A DNA stretch of 42,711 nucleotides from an uncultured Bacilli bacterium (GCA_934215405.1 CAKPZU010000005.1:1-42711); one strand, 5' to 3'. Numbered from the stretch's first letter, positions 18,714 through 29,032 are shown. The notes: a model not told the origin generated them from the letters alone. A program made the numbers and translations.

Positions 18714-20798
18714 ATGAAAAACCCAACTAATTTATATGTTAATAAAGAACTAATTGAAGCTGGAGACCCATTTATTTTAAGATTTAATGGAAAATATTAT
18801 TTATATCCTTCAACTTGCTCAAATAAGCATGAAATATATTGCTTTGTATCTACTGATTTAGTTAACTGGAGCAGTGGTTATGTGGTTTGTAAAGACAAAG
18901 TGACTAGTAATGCTTATGCGCCAGAGGTTATTTATTATAATGGATATTTTTATTTAGTAACATCCCCAAATGGAAGGGGACATTATATTTTTAAAAGCAA
19001 GTCACCTTTAGGACCATTTAAACGAATAACTGATAATATTTTAAATATGATTGATGGTTCTTTTACTATAGATAAAGATTTTAATTTACTATTTTTAAGA
19101 GCAAATCATAAAGGAATTTCTATTTTAAAAATGGATGAAAATTTTAATCCTATTTGTAGAAAAAATTTACAAGCAAACCTTAATGGCTGGACTGAAGGTC
19201 CAAGCATAACATATCGTGACAATCGTTATTATTTGACATATGTTGGTAATCATTTAGAAAGCAAAGGCTATAGAGTATGCTATAGTGTTTCAAAGGAAAT
19301 TGATTCACATTATGAGCAGCCACTTTATAATCCATTACTTATCAAAACTATTGATGAATATAATTGCTTAGGCCATTCCTCAACAGTTTTAGCTCCAGAT
19401 TTAGATGGCTATTATATTGCTTATCACCATTTAGTAATGGTATTTGATGATAATAAAAAGCATTTATATAATTTAAGAAATGTTGGTTTAGATAGATTAC
19501 ATTTTAATGGCTCAATGCTTACAACATCTCCTTCGTTTTTTGAAGTAGAAAGCCCAAAAATGCCGGATTTATATGAAGATTTAAGTGCTTCTAAAAATAA
19601 TTTTGAAATAATAAATAAATTTATTTTATCAAAAGAAGAAACAAATAAAACCTTTACAGCTGAATTTAATTTTAAATATAAAACAAAGATAGTTTTGTCA
19701 TATAAAGATATAAATAATTATTCCTTTATTTTACTTAAGGATTATTTACTAAAGGTTTATAAAGTTAAAGATAATAAAAGAACATTAGTTAATATAAGTA
19801 AATTACCAATTAAATTTGATTGCTTTAGAAATATGCGAATTATTAATAAGGAAGATGAAGCGGAAATATTAATAGATAATGTTAGTGTAGCTAAGGTAAT
19901 TCCTTTTCTTAACGGAAAAATTGGCTATGGCAAGCTAAATAGTGTTTATTTTACAGCCTTTACTAATAAGGTTTTAGGTGAAAGTGATAAGGAATATGCC
20001 AACATTATTCCAGGAAATATTGATTGCTTACATTCACTTGAAAATAAAAAATATAGCTTAGATGAAGATGATATTAATTATGTAACCTTAAATGAAAATG
20101 AAACAGTTTCCTTTAAGGTAAAGAGTTATTTAAAGCAAAAATACCATTTAGCAATTCTTTGTAAATGTGATGAAGAATGTGAAGTTTTATTAAAAAGTAA
20201 TAATGATGAAATATCGTGCTCTTTAAAAGCAATTGATAATGAATATAAATATATATTTAAGGATTTAGGAATTTTAAATATAAATGAAAATGATTTAATT
20301 ACTTTAAAGGTAATAAAAGGATCAATTAGCTATAAAGCATTATATGTTGAACAATTTATTAACAAAGAAATAGATGAAAACGATATTAAGCTAGTTAACT
20401 TAGATACAAACACAATTGAATGTGATTTTAAATTTAATAAATTTAGTGATGATTCATATTTTGGCTTAGTGTTTAATGCTGTTAATTATTCAAAGCATGA
20501 TTGTAATCCTTCACCTAGCTTTTGTGGATATCTAGTAGGCTTTAAAAATTCTTTAGCTGTTGTAGATGGTATAAATTATGGGAGTGAAAGAATATATGAT
20601 GTTCCACAAGATATTAAAGTTAATAAAACGTACCATTTAAAAGCAACAATTCAAAATAGTATCTGTGAGGTATTCCTAGATAATAAAAAAATTATTAGTA
20701 CTACACTTATACATCCATATACTTACGGACTTAAAGGAATATATGTAAATTCCCATGCTGATGTAGTAGTTAAAAATTTTAAAGGAGGTAAGCTATGA
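18714..20798 (+). CDS. GH43 family glycosidase without signal peptide
   Basis: The 694-residue protein starts directly with the five-bladed propeller. The GH43 triad is Asp18 (AGDPF), Asp114 (MIDGSFTID) and Glu161 (GWTEGPS), and the usual His lies in LGHSST. After the propeller (about 1-300) come a beta-sandwich (about 305-430), a further sandwich, and a C-terminal LamG/DUF1080-like module (about 565-694). GH43 enzymes cut alpha-L-arabinofuranosyl or beta-D-xylosyl links. With no signal peptide or lipobox it should work inside the cell on imported sugars, unlike its lipoprotein paralogue at 23099. It ends in TGA overlapping the next ATG (ATGA). Confidence 0.88.
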   Translation: MKNPTNLYVNKELIEAGDPFILRFNGKYYLYPSTCSNKHEIYCFVSTDLVNWSSGYVVCKDKVTSNAYAPEVIYYNGYFYLVTSPNGRGHYIFKSKSPLGPFKRITDNILNMIDGSFTIDKDFNLLFLRANHKGISILKMDENFNPICRKNLQANLNGWTEGPSITYRDNRYYLTYVGNHLESKGYRVCYSVSKEIDSHYEQPLYNPLLIKTIDEYNCLGHSSTVLAPDLDGYYIAYHHLVMVFDDNKKHLYNLRNVGLDRLHFNGSMLTTSPSFFEVESPKMPDLYEDLSASKNNFEIINKFILSKEETNKTFTAEFNFKYKTKIVLSYKDINNYSFILLKDYLLKVYKVKDNKRTLVNISKLPIKFDCFRNMRIINKEDEAEILIDNVSVAKVIPFLNGKIGYGKLNSVYFTAFTNKVLGESDKEYANIIPGNIDCLHSLENKKYSLDEDDINYVTLNENETVSFKVKSYLKQKYHLAILCKCDEECEVLLKSNNDEISCSLKAIDNEYKYIFKDLGILNINENDLITLKVIKGSISYKALYVEQFINKEIDENDIKLVNLDTNTIECDFKFNKFSDDSYFGLVFNAVNYSKHDCNPSPSFCGYLVGFKNSLAVVDGINYGSERIYDVPQDIKVNKTYHLKATIQNSICEVFLDNKKIISTTLIHPYTYGLKGIYVNSHADVVVKNFKGGKL

Positions 20799-23083
20799 AA
20801 AAATCAAAAATATTACTTTTCTTACTAGCATTATTAACCTTTCAAAGCTGCAGTGATGGTTACTATGAAGTTATAAAAAAACCAGGAAATGATGATTTTA
20901 ATTTTCCAGGAAACTACATAGAATCAGAGCTAAAGGTTGATGGTAAAGATGATGAAAATGAATGGAAAAATGTTAAAAATTCTTTAAATTTTGGTAGCAA
21001 TAATAAAGCTAACTTAAGATTATATCGTGGTGAGCATGCTTTATATGCCTTCTTTAAGGTAAAGGATGAGGATTTACAGGTTGTTGGTAATAATGATGGC
21101 GATGATGTAACGAAGGGCGATTCAATCGAAATATATTTTGATTTTTTAAATGATGGAGGAGCCAAGCCTCAACAGGATGATATTCAAATTAATATCGGAG
21201 TTCATGGTAGAACTAGATTATTTGTTGGAACTGGAGGAGAATGGGGCTCTTGGAATGGCTTAATTGATTATGCAATTACTATGGATGGAACACTTAATTC
21301 TTTAGATACAGAACTTGATGTAGATAAAGGATATAGCATTGAACTAATGATTCCTTATAAGCAAGTTGGAATTTTAAAGGATAGTCCCTTTAGTATAGCA
21401 CTTGGCTGTGTATCAAGAGGAATTGATTCTACTAATCAAACATTAGATTATTCTTGGGATGGGTTAGTTTATGATGGTAATTTTATTGATCCACAAAAGC
21501 CATCATCATATATTTCCTATGTTAATGATTCCTATTACTTGAAGGCTAATGCTCCAAAGGATAACATCTCCTTAGATGGCTACGTCTATACGCAAGATAA
21601 AAAACCACTTGCAAATGCCACTTTAGAAATTGATGGTAAAAAGGTTACTAGCAATTTTGAAGGATATTATCATTTTGAAGCTATTTCACCAAATATGAAT
21701 CAAAATGTTAAGATTACTAAAGATGGCTTAAAGGAAAGAAATTATGTACTAGAAGAAGCTTATTTAAAAGATACATCAACAAATAAAGTGACACATGATT
21801 TCGTTGTTATTGATGATAATGTAAAGTTTAAAACACTAATTAGTGGAAAGGTAAAAAACCCTGTTGATGGTGAAATTGCTAATGCTAAAATAACAATTAA
21901 TGATGATGTTATTTATTCCTCAGCAAATGGTGATTTTTCATATGAATATCTAGTAAATGATGATTTAAATATTAATGTAAGTAAAAAGCCTTATATTGAT
22001 GGAAATTATTCGTTTTCTTTAAATGATTTGGCTGGAAATGAAGCATATGATATTGGGATTATTGCTCTTTATTCAGCAAGTAGTAGCTTTACATTTGGTG
22101 GGGCAAGAACCACATGTAAGATAGATGGTGAGGTGTTTAGAGGCTTTGATGGAATTAACTTTATCTTTAAGAGCCAAGAAAATCTAATAAATGGTGATCA
22201 TGTTGAATTATTTATTGATACTAAGGAATCTACTTATTCAAGAGATGATAGTGATTATCGTATTGATTTTAGTGGTGATGGAAGCGTTAATATTGTAAAT
22301 TTTAAAAATGGAACAAATACCAATGTTTATAAATCAAAAATTAAAACAAAAACATATCTTTTAAAGACAACATATTATATTGAAGCTTTTATTCCTTATG
22401 AATTTTTAAAAATAACAAGTGCTGAAATTATAGGATTTAGCTGTGGCTCATATAAGCAAGCAACAAACGATTGGGATGGATTAGCTTTTATTCAAGATGG
22501 CTTTAATGATTATGTAGCACCAGAATATCCTCAAGAATATTTAAGAATTAATATTGATAATGGACTTTATAGATCAAAAGGAAATGACATCATACCTTAC
22601 ATTATATATGGAAAGGTAAGTGATGGTAAGACAATCATTAATAATGCCTTTGTTAATAATAGAAAGGTGAATGAAGACGGAACCTATAAAGCTTATTTAT
22701 TTAAAGATACTAACACGATTGAATGTGAATGTGTTGGCTATGAAACTAAGCAAATCTTAGTTGATTTAAAGAATGAAAATCTAATTAATTTAGATATTGT
22801 TTTAACTTTGCAAAAGGTATCAATAAAAGGCTTTATTATTGATTTTGATAGTAATGAAAAATTGGCTAATGTTAAGGTATATTTGAAGGATGATCCAGCA
22901 AATTTTGTTATTAGTGATTCTAATGGCTATTATGAAATCAACTGTACTATAGCTGTTAATGCTGAATTAGTTTTTGAACTTGAAGGTTATGAAACTACTT
23001 ATAAAACAATTGCTAAGCAAGCATTAGTAAAAAGCTATGAAAATAAAGAAGACTATGAATATAATGCCAAGCTTTTTAAGTAA
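20795..23083 (+). CDS. Lipoprotein with CBM9-like and carboxypeptidase-regulatory-like repeats
   Basis: A 762-residue protein with lipobox TFQSC (Cys19). A CBM9/DOMON-like sandwich follows at about 40-245 (ELKVDGKDDENEW, then GDSIEIYFDF). Ig-like carboxypeptidase-regulatory domains lie at about 255-330 and 345-420, a second CBM9-like domain at about 430-600, and two more Ig-like domains at about 603-670 and 673-750. Each Ig-like unit shows the G-x-V/I-x(n)-N-A/V-x-[IV] and SxGxYxF/I pattern. No catalytic residues are visible. The likely role is binding glycan chains at the cell surface for the nearby GH43, much as SusE/F-like proteins do in Bacteroidota. Its ATG overlaps the GH43 stop, preceded by AAAGGAGG. 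Confidence 0.8.
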   Translation: MKKSKILLFLLALLTFQSCSDGYYEVIKKPGNDDFNFPGNYIESELKVDGKDDENEWKNVKNSLNFGSNNKANLRLYRGEHALYAFFKVKDEDLQVVGNNDGDDVTKGDSIEIYFDFLNDGGAKPQQDDIQINIGVHGRTRLFVGTGGEWGSWNGLIDYAITMDGTLNSLDTELDVDKGYSIELMIPYKQVGILKDSPFSIALGCVSRGIDSTNQTLDYSWDGLVYDGNFIDPQKPSSYISYVNDSYYLKANAPKDNISLDGYVYTQDKKPLANATLEIDGKKVTSNFEGYYHFEAISPNMNQNVKITKDGLKERNYVLEEAYLKDTSTNKVTHDFVVIDDNVKFKTLISGKVKNPVDGEIANAKITINDDVIYSSANGDFSYEYLVNDDLNINVSKKPYIDGNYSFSLNDLAGNEAYDIGIIALYSASSSFTFGGARTTCKIDGEVFRGFDGINFIFKSQENLINGDHVELFIDTKESTYSRDDSDYRIDFSGDGSVNIVNFKNGTNTNVYKSKIKTKTYLLKTTYYIEAFIPYEFLKITSAEIIGFSCGSYKQATNDWDGLAFIQDGFNDYVAPEYPQEYLRINIDNGLYRSKGNDIIPYIIYGKVSDGKTIINNAFVNNRKVNEDGTYKAYLFKDTNTIECECVGYETKQILVDLKNENLINLDIVLTLQKVSIKGFIIDFDSNEKLANVKVYLKDDPANFVISDSNGYYEINCTIAVNAELVFELEGYETTYKTIAKQALVKSYENKEDYEYNAKLFK

Positions 23084-23098
23084 TAAAGGAGGAATAAG

Positions 23099-25498
23099 AT
23101 GATGAAAAAAAGAAAGATTCTTTCTATTATGATGATGTTTTTAATTAGTAGCTGTAATACTAATGCAAATAATATAAATGATTTAGATAATAGCAAATTA
23201 CATATTAGAGATACATACACTAATAAATTTGCTGAAGAAAAAATTCCAAATCAATGGGAAGCCTATGGAATAGGAGACCCCTTTGTTTATAGATTTAATG
23301 GCAAATATTATTTATATGCTTCAACAAAAAATTATCAAAAAGGGATACGTTGTTGGGTTAGTGATGATTTAATCAATTTTAAAATGGTTGATAATAAAGA
23401 ACTTGATGTTGGTTATGCAAGTGATGAAGAATGCACAACAACAGCTTATGCTCCAGAGGTTATGTATTATAATGGTTATTTCTATATGTGTGAATCAAAG
23501 GGTGGTACAGGACATTATATTTTAAAAAGCGATAAACCTGAAGGACCTTTTAAAGCAATAACTACAAACTTTGGCGAAGGCATTGATGGGTCATTCTTTA
23601 TTGATGATGATGAACAAATATATTTTTTAAGAGCATCTACTACAGGAATTCGTATGGCCAAGCTTGATGAGAATGATAATTTTAAGGTACTTGAAGGTCA
23701 AAAAAGATTAGACAATACTAATTTGGGTGGTTGGACTGAAGGACCATATCTATTAAAAAGAAATGGAATATATTATTTAACATATACAGGAAATAATGTT
23801 ATTTCTTCAGGATATAGAATTGGCTATTCTTATCATAATGATGATACGACTATATTTAAAAGAGATGCATTTAATAAAGGAAAAACAATCATTTTAAATA
23901 CTTCAGATGAATTTAATGGACTTGGGCATTCATCAACAGTATTAGGACCAAATATGGATGCATATTATTTAGCTTATCATAATTTAAATTCATCAGGAGG
24001 TCCAAATAGAAGCTTTAATTTATCAAGGCTTTATTTTAATGTAGTAGATATGTATGTTAACAATCCATTGCTTAACAACAACTTTACTCCAGAAATGCCA
24101 GCTTTCTATACAAATAATGATGATTTTATTAAAAACAATGATTTTTATTTATCTAGTAGTTCTACTTCATTAAATTTTACAGCTGAATACAATTTTTATA
24201 ATGCTAATAATAAATGTGTTTTCTCATATGTCGATGAAAGTAACTATAATTATTTATTAGTAAATAACGAAAATGAAATCAAGGTTTTTGAAGTAAAAAA
24301 TAATAATACTAAAGAAATAAAATCAACAAAACTAAATAAACAATATGATTATAGTAAGCTTCATACACTACGTGTTGTTTCAAATGGCTCTAAATATGAT
24401 GTATATTTTGATAATATGAGAAAAATTAGCGATGAGCAATATAGCTTTATAGAAGGTAAAATTGGCTATAAGGATATTAAACTTGAAGATGTTGAATATA
24501 CAGCATTTTCTAATTATGCTTATGGGAATAGTGATTATGAGGATTTAAAGCAAAATGAATTTTTAGCAGCTAATTATTCAAGAATCTATTCAACAATTGA
24601 TGAGGCTTCCTTAATTGAACAAAACGAAAGTGAAGGAAATGAATTTAATGGTAAAAATGGTGCATATGATGTTCTTTTAAATAAAAATGGTCAACGTGCA
24701 ACATATAATTGCTATTTCAATGAAGATGGCTTTTATGGATTTAACATTACTATTGATAAAAAATATTGTGGAAAAACTATAACAATTGCAATAGATAATA
24801 AAGCCTATAAGGTTAAGGTTCCAACTATTTCTAAGGTAAATACTCAATACGTAAAGTTATTATTAACAGAAATCTATGTTGATAAGGGAGCACACTTTGT
24901 ATCATTTGTTTATAGCAAGGATGAATTTGCTTTCCATGATGTTTCTATGTTTGTTTCAACTAATGTTACTCCAACATATGAAAATTCACTTGAAAACTAT
25001 ATAAGTGAAGGAGCAACATATATAAATTCTTGGAAATTATTAGATAATGGTCATTATGCTTTAAGTGGTAATAGACAATGCTTATATTTTGGAAAGAATA
25101 CTTTAAGCAATTATACACTTGAATGTGATGTAAAATTAGTTGGGGAAACATCTGCAAACACAGCTGGATTTTTAATAAGAGGAAACAACCCAGCATTTGC
25201 TAGTAGTGATAATTTTTCATCTGTACAAGGATATTATGTATCCTTTAATAACTCTAAGTTTACAATATCAAAATGCGACTATGATAATTCCTTATTAGAT
25301 GTTTCTGCTGATGCTTTTTCTATTAGCTCAGATGAATTCCATCATATAAAAATAGTTGCTAATAATAATACTATTACGGCTACATTTGATGGGGAAAACA
25401 CAATAACTTTTACTGATGATATTGGCTTTACATACGGTTATGTCGGCTTATATACTAATGGCGCCGCATCAGTTTATAAAAACTTAAAGATCTATTAA
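23099..25498 (+). CDS. Surface lipoprotein GH43 family glycosidase
   Basis: A 799-residue protein with a lipoprotein signal ending ISSC (Cys19). The GH43 propeller spans about 55-340, with triad Asp60 (GIGDPF), Asp163 (GIDGSFFID) and Glu214 (GWTEGPY) and His in GLGHSS. Beta-sandwich modules follow, with a C-terminal LamG/DUF1080-like domain (about 665-799). It is a paralogue of the 694-residue enzyme upstream; the two share motif order along their full length. The lipid anchor puts this copy outside the membrane, so it probably trims side chains or releases oligosaccharides before uptake. An AAGGAGG site precedes ATGATG; the second ATG at 23102 is also usable. Confidence 0.88.
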   Translation: MMKKRKILSIMMMFLISSCNTNANNINDLDNSKLHIRDTYTNKFAEEKIPNQWEAYGIGDPFVYRFNGKYYLYASTKNYQKGIRCWVSDDLINFKMVDNKELDVGYASDEECTTTAYAPEVMYYNGYFYMCESKGGTGHYILKSDKPEGPFKAITTNFGEGIDGSFFIDDDEQIYFLRASTTGIRMAKLDENDNFKVLEGQKRLDNTNLGGWTEGPYLLKRNGIYYLTYTGNNVISSGYRIGYSYHNDDTTIFKRDAFNKGKTIILNTSDEFNGLGHSSTVLGPNMDAYYLAYHNLNSSGGPNRSFNLSRLYFNVVDMYVNNPLLNNNFTPEMPAFYTNNDDFIKNNDFYLSSSSTSLNFTAEYNFYNANNKCVFSYVDESNYNYLLVNNENEIKVFEVKNNNTKEIKSTKLNKQYDYSKLHTLRVVSNGSKYDVYFDNMRKISDEQYSFIEGKIGYKDIKLEDVEYTAFSNYAYGNSDYEDLKQNEFLAANYSRIYSTIDEASLIEQNESEGNEFNGKNGAYDVLLNKNGQRATYNCYFNEDGFYGFNITIDKKYCGKTITIAIDNKAYKVKVPTISKVNTQYVKLLLTEIYVDKGAHFVSFVYSKDEFAFHDVSMFVSTNVTPTYENSLENYISEGATYINSWKLLDNGHYALSGNRQCLYFGKNTLSNYTLECDVKLVGETSANTAGFLIRGNNPAFASSDNFSSVQGYYVSFNNSKFTISKCDYDNSLLDVSADAFSISSDEFHHIKIVANNNTITATFDGENTITFTDDIGFTYGYVGLYTNGAASVYKNLKIY

Positions 25499-25512
25499 TG
25501 AGGAAAAATATT

Positions 25513-27507
25513 ATGAAAAAAACAACAATATTTCTTTTAACATCGTTAATTCTACTAAGCTGTAACAATAATGAAAATAATAGTCAATCAGCAAGCCTTA
25601 ATGAAACAAAAAATAACTATGAAATAACTTTTAATGTTACTGATTTTAATGGTAAAGCATTAAATAATTACACTGTTAAAATTAATAATAATGATATTAA
25701 AGTTAAAGAAAATAAAGCTACTATAGAGCAATTACAAGGTAGTGATAAAATTGAAATTGAAAGTAATGGCTATTTAACAAATTTTTATGATGGTGAAGAA
25801 CTATTAAAGCAAAATAAAAAAGAAATAGTATTTGATGTTAATATGGCACAAAAAGCAAGCACAATGGGCTTTGCTTCCTTTAATAAAACTTGGGATAACT
25901 TTGGGGATTTCATTTTAAGTTCTTCAAGAAGCAAAGATGGAATAAGAGCAATTTTATCATCTACAAACGTTAATTGGTTAAATGATAATGATAGCCAAAT
26001 TGAACTTTATATTTCAACTGGAATGAAAACAAATTATCGCTTTGAAGGGGCATATAAGATATCTTATACATCAAATAAAGAAATAAAAATGCTTAATTAT
26101 AAAGATAATTCAAATATGGATGTTTCTTTACTAAAGGTAAATGATTATGTTAAAAAGCAACAGTTTTATATTGACTTTTTAATTCCTTATTCACTTATTA
26201 ATATAAAAAGTGATGAGGTAATTGGCTTAAATTTTGGCGAATGGTCAAATAAAGCAAATGATTGGTGCAGTATGGTATCAGTAATTGATAGCCAAGAAAA
26301 AAATGTTGAATATCCAACACAATATGTGCGTATTGATAAGAATAATGAGGTTTTTGCTAACATATATAATTGCCATGAAGAAGATAACCCTAAAAATCTT
26401 TATGATAAGGATGAGTTAATAAAAGATTACCCTATAGAATTTGCTAAAACTGGAGTTAGTAGCAATATGGCTGATGATATTTTTGTTAAAACAACTATAA
26501 AAGAAGATAGATTCGTATTTGATATGGTTGGCTTTGGTGATTTTACTGATGAAGAAAAAATAAAAATTGTCATTCATAGAGATGGTGAAAATGGTGCTAA
26601 TTGGACAATACAAAATGATGATTTATCTATAATCTTAAATAAAAATGAATCTAGCTGTTTAACTAATTCTACTTATTTCTTTGATTATGAAAATATAGAA
26701 GATTCATCAAAGAAATTAACAAACAATCCAATTTATAAATATGATGAAAAAGGATATTTTACAGTTTTAGTAGAAGTATTATTTATAGAAATTCCATCAT
26801 TTAAGCAAAATGGAAAATATACTGCTTTATTTACAGAGTTTGGAAAAGAAATATATAACGATAAATGTGAGGAAAGTATGTATTACAATAATATTCCATG
26901 TGGGGATATAGCTTTCCAATCAAGTTATGCTTTAATAAAGGATAAAGAAATTATTGAGCATCAAGATTTTGAAAATTACCCAATTGTTTTTGCAACTAGT
27001 AAGGATCCAATTTATACAAAAATAGAAAGAGATTATAAGAATGAATGCTTGATTTTAAGCTTTGCTGGATATTTTGAATTATCATCTAATACATTTATAA
27101 GATTTATATTAAAGGAAAACACTTCATTAACTAAAAAAATATGGGCTCTTGAAAAAAGTGATATGTCATTTACTATTTTTAAGGATTCCGCTTATTATCA
27201 AACTGGTGTAGATGATTTTTGGACAAATGAAAGTGGCAAGGAAATACCATTTATTCAATATTCAAAGGAGGACTCAAAAACAATTTATACTCCAACATAT
27301 GAATATAGTGAAGAAAAAGGATACTTTACATTAGAATTTAAAATTGATTTTACGGAAACTGGTATAAATATTAATGAAAATACAACCTTAAGAGGAATAT
27401 TAATAGAATTTGCTCCATCAATTATCGGTGGTAATTGCTATATGCAAGATAATAAGCAAATTGGTACTGGGGATCCAGCTTTACAGGATAACTATTTAAC
27501 ATTTTAA
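25513..27507 (+). CDS. Surface lipoprotein with CBM9-like domains
   Basis: The start at 25513 (MKKTTIFLLTS...) is preferred because GAGGA lies ten bases upstream; the frame is also open from an ATG at 25498 that overlaps the previous stop. The protein has 664 residues and lipobox ILLSC (Cys17). An Ig-like domain (about 35-110) is followed by three sandwich domains of CBM9/DOMON type (about 115-285, 300-460 and 480-664). Their paired strands resemble SQIELYIS and FYIDFLIPYS. There are no catalytic motifs. It is the last gene of the operon, ahead of a strong terminator, and probably works with the 762-residue lipoprotein in holding polysaccharide at the surface. The CBM9 assignment is by pattern and moderate. 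Confidence 0.75.
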   Translation: MKKTTIFLLTSLILLSCNNNENNSQSASLNETKNNYEITFNVTDFNGKALNNYTVKINNNDIKVKENKATIEQLQGSDKIEIESNGYLTNFYDGEELLKQNKKEIVFDVNMAQKASTMGFASFNKTWDNFGDFILSSSRSKDGIRAILSSTNVNWLNDNDSQIELYISTGMKTNYRFEGAYKISYTSNKEIKMLNYKDNSNMDVSLLKVNDYVKKQQFYIDFLIPYSLINIKSDEVIGLNFGEWSNKANDWCSMVSVIDSQEKNVEYPTQYVRIDKNNEVFANIYNCHEEDNPKNLYDKDELIKDYPIEFAKTGVSSNMADDIFVKTTIKEDRFVFDMVGFGDFTDEEKIKIVIHRDGENGANWTIQNDDLSIILNKNESSCLTNSTYFFDYENIEDSSKKLTNNPIYKYDEKGYFTVLVEVLFIEIPSFKQNGKYTALFTEFGKEIYNDKCEESMYYNNIPCGDIAFQSSYALIKDKEIIEHQDFENYPIVFATSKDPIYTKIERDYKNECLILSFAGYFELSSNTFIRFILKENTSLTKKIWALEKSDMSFTIFKDSAYYQTGVDDFWTNESGKEIPFIQYSKEDSKTIYTPTYEYSEEKGYFTLEFKIDFTETGININENTTLRGILIEFAPSIIGGNCYMQDNKQIGTGDPALQDNYLTF

Positions 27508-27514
27508 TATATTT

Positions 27515-27556
27515 AGCAGTAATCATGAAAAGTGGTTGCTGCTTTTTGTATTTTTT
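27515..27556 (+). terminator. Terminator of the sugar-uptake operon
   Basis: A 12-bp stem with G-U pairs (27515-27526 with 27532-27543) around loop GAAAA, followed by TTTTGTATTTTTTT. It starts seven bases after the last stop codon of the operon. Confidence 0.88.
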
Positions 27557-27596
27557 TAGACTAAAATATAGTGTAAAAAAACTATTAAAAATTAAT

Positions 27597-27690
27597 TATC
27601 AAAAAAATGCCAAGTAAAATATCAAAAAAAAGCAAAATGAAATTGTAAAAAAAAGCAAAATGAAAAGTTGAAAAAAAGCAAAATAAAGTG
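27597..27690 (+). repeat. Four 23-bp iterons upstream of a DUF4143 ATPase
   Basis: The GC step of the unit A7-8-GC-AAAATGAAA recurs at 27609, 27632, 27655 and 27678, exactly 23 bp apart. The first copy is degenerate. The array runs into the core promoter. The full gap 27508-27714 holds only the operon terminator, this array and the promoter. Confidence 0.85.
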
Positions 27691-27696
27691 TATACT
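27668..27696 (+). promoter_or_regulatory. Promoter of the second DUF4143 ATPase gene
   Basis: TTGAAA (27668-27673), a 17-bp spacer and TATACT (27691-27696). The -35 and most of the spacer are the last iteron. The ATG at 27715 has only a weak GGTGA ribosome site. Confidence 0.75.
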
Positions 27697-27714
27697 AGTA
27701 ATGGTGATTAACTA

Positions 27715-29004
27715 ATGAATAAAAATATTTATTACAAAAGAATAGTTGATAAAATATTGGATTTAAAGCTACGTGCTTTTGGGGCAACAAATATAGTTGG
27801 ACCTAAATGGTGTGGAAAAACAAAAACAGCTTTGCAAAGAGCTAAAAGTAAAATAATGCTACAACGAGATCCTAACAAGGAAAACTTGATTTATACAGCA
27901 AAGGTTACTCCAATGGTATTACTTGATGGTGAGAAACCACGTTTAATAGATGAATGGCAAGATGCGCCAACCCTATGGGATGCTGTTCGCTCATATTGTG
28001 ATGAAAATCCTGGACAAGGGCATTTTATTTTAACTGGTTCAACCTCTAGTTTAAAGAAAACAATGCATACTGGTACAGGAAGAATTTCAACAATGAAAAT
28101 GTATCCAATGAGCTTATATGAATCGTTAGAATCAAATGGAGCAGTATCATTACTAGAATTGTTTGATAAAAAGCAAGATTTAAAAAATGGCTGTGTATCT
28201 AATATGTCGATAGAAGATATTATTTTTGCAGCATGCAGAGGTGGGTGGCCAGAAAGTGTATTATTAAATGATAAAGAAGCCCAATTAGCCATTCCTAAGG
28301 ATTATTTTCAACAAATATATTTAAAGGATATGTTTAATGTTGATAATGTTAAAAGAAATTCACAAACTATGAGAGCATTATTAAGAAGCTATGCAAGAAA
28401 CATTTCAACGTTAGCCAAATCTGTTAGCATTTTAGATGATGTCAATGTTACAAATTTAATTAGTGATGTTACACTTAGTGATTATATTGAGGTTTTAGAA
28501 AAACTATATGTAGTTGAAGATATTTATGGTTGGTGTCCACAAATAAGATCAAAAACATCTATGAGAAGTGGTAGAAAAAGAGAATTTGTTGATCCTTCAA
28601 TTGCCGTTGCTGCTCTTGGCGGTTCACCTTCATATTACCTTAATGATTTAAAAACATTTGGTTTTATATTTGAAAACTTATGCATTAGAGATTTAAAAGT
28701 TTACTCACAAGCAATGGACGGAGAGATTTCATATTATCATGACAATTTAGGCTTAGAGGCTGATTGTGTATTACATTTAAATGATGGAAGATATGCAATA
28801 ATAGAATTCAAACTAGGTGATTTTGAAATTGATGAGGGAGCTAAGCATTTAAATGAATTAGAAAGATTAATCAAAAAACATAACTTAGAATCAAAAATAC
28901 AAATAAGAAAGCCAGATTTAAAAATTGTAATTACAGGGACTAAATATGGCTATAAACGTGAAGATGGTGTGTTTGTTATACCTATTGGCTGCTTAAAGGA
29001 TTAA
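27715..29004 (+). CDS. AAA_14/DUF4143 family ATPase (second copy)
   Basis: This 429-residue protein has a P-loop GPKWCGKT at residues 29-36, a Walker B-like RLIDEWQDAP, and HFILTGSTSS as sensor. A DUF4143 C-terminal half carries GLEADCVL...YAIIEFKLG, a nuclease-fold-like D...ExK pattern. It is only distantly similar to the 474-residue protein at 9009, so the two are not a recent duplication. The function of the family is unknown; members are patchy between strains. It stands alone between the glycan operon and the pgsA-recA operon, with its own iteron promoter. Confidence 0.85.
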   Translation: MNKNIYYKRIVDKILDLKLRAFGATNIVGPKWCGKTKTALQRAKSKIMLQRDPNKENLIYTAKVTPMVLLDGEKPRLIDEWQDAPTLWDAVRSYCDENPGQGHFILTGSTSSLKKTMHTGTGRISTMKMYPMSLYESLESNGAVSLLELFDKKQDLKNGCVSNMSIEDIIFAACRGGWPESVLLNDKEAQLAIPKDYFQQIYLKDMFNVDNVKRNSQTMRALLRSYARNISTLAKSVSILDDVNVTNLISDVTLSDYIEVLEKLYVVEDIYGWCPQIRSKTSMRSGRKREFVDPSIAVAALGGSPSYYLNDLKTFGFIFENLCIRDLKVYSQAMDGEISYYHDNLGLEADCVLHLNDGRYAIIEFKLGDFEIDEGAKHLNELERLIKKHNLESKIQIRKPDLKIVITGTKYGYKREDGVFVIPIGCLKD

Positions 29005-29032
29005 AAGCAATTTTTAATATTGTTATTTTAAC

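Noticed and set aside
20914..21165. Leftward 83-codon ORF inside the CBM9 lipoprotein gene
   Set aside because: Opposite-strand shadow, Ser-rich translation, no ribosome site.
27891..28292. Leftward 133-codon ORF
   Set aside because: It lies wholly inside the DUF4143 ATPase gene on the other strand and shows only low-complexity translation.
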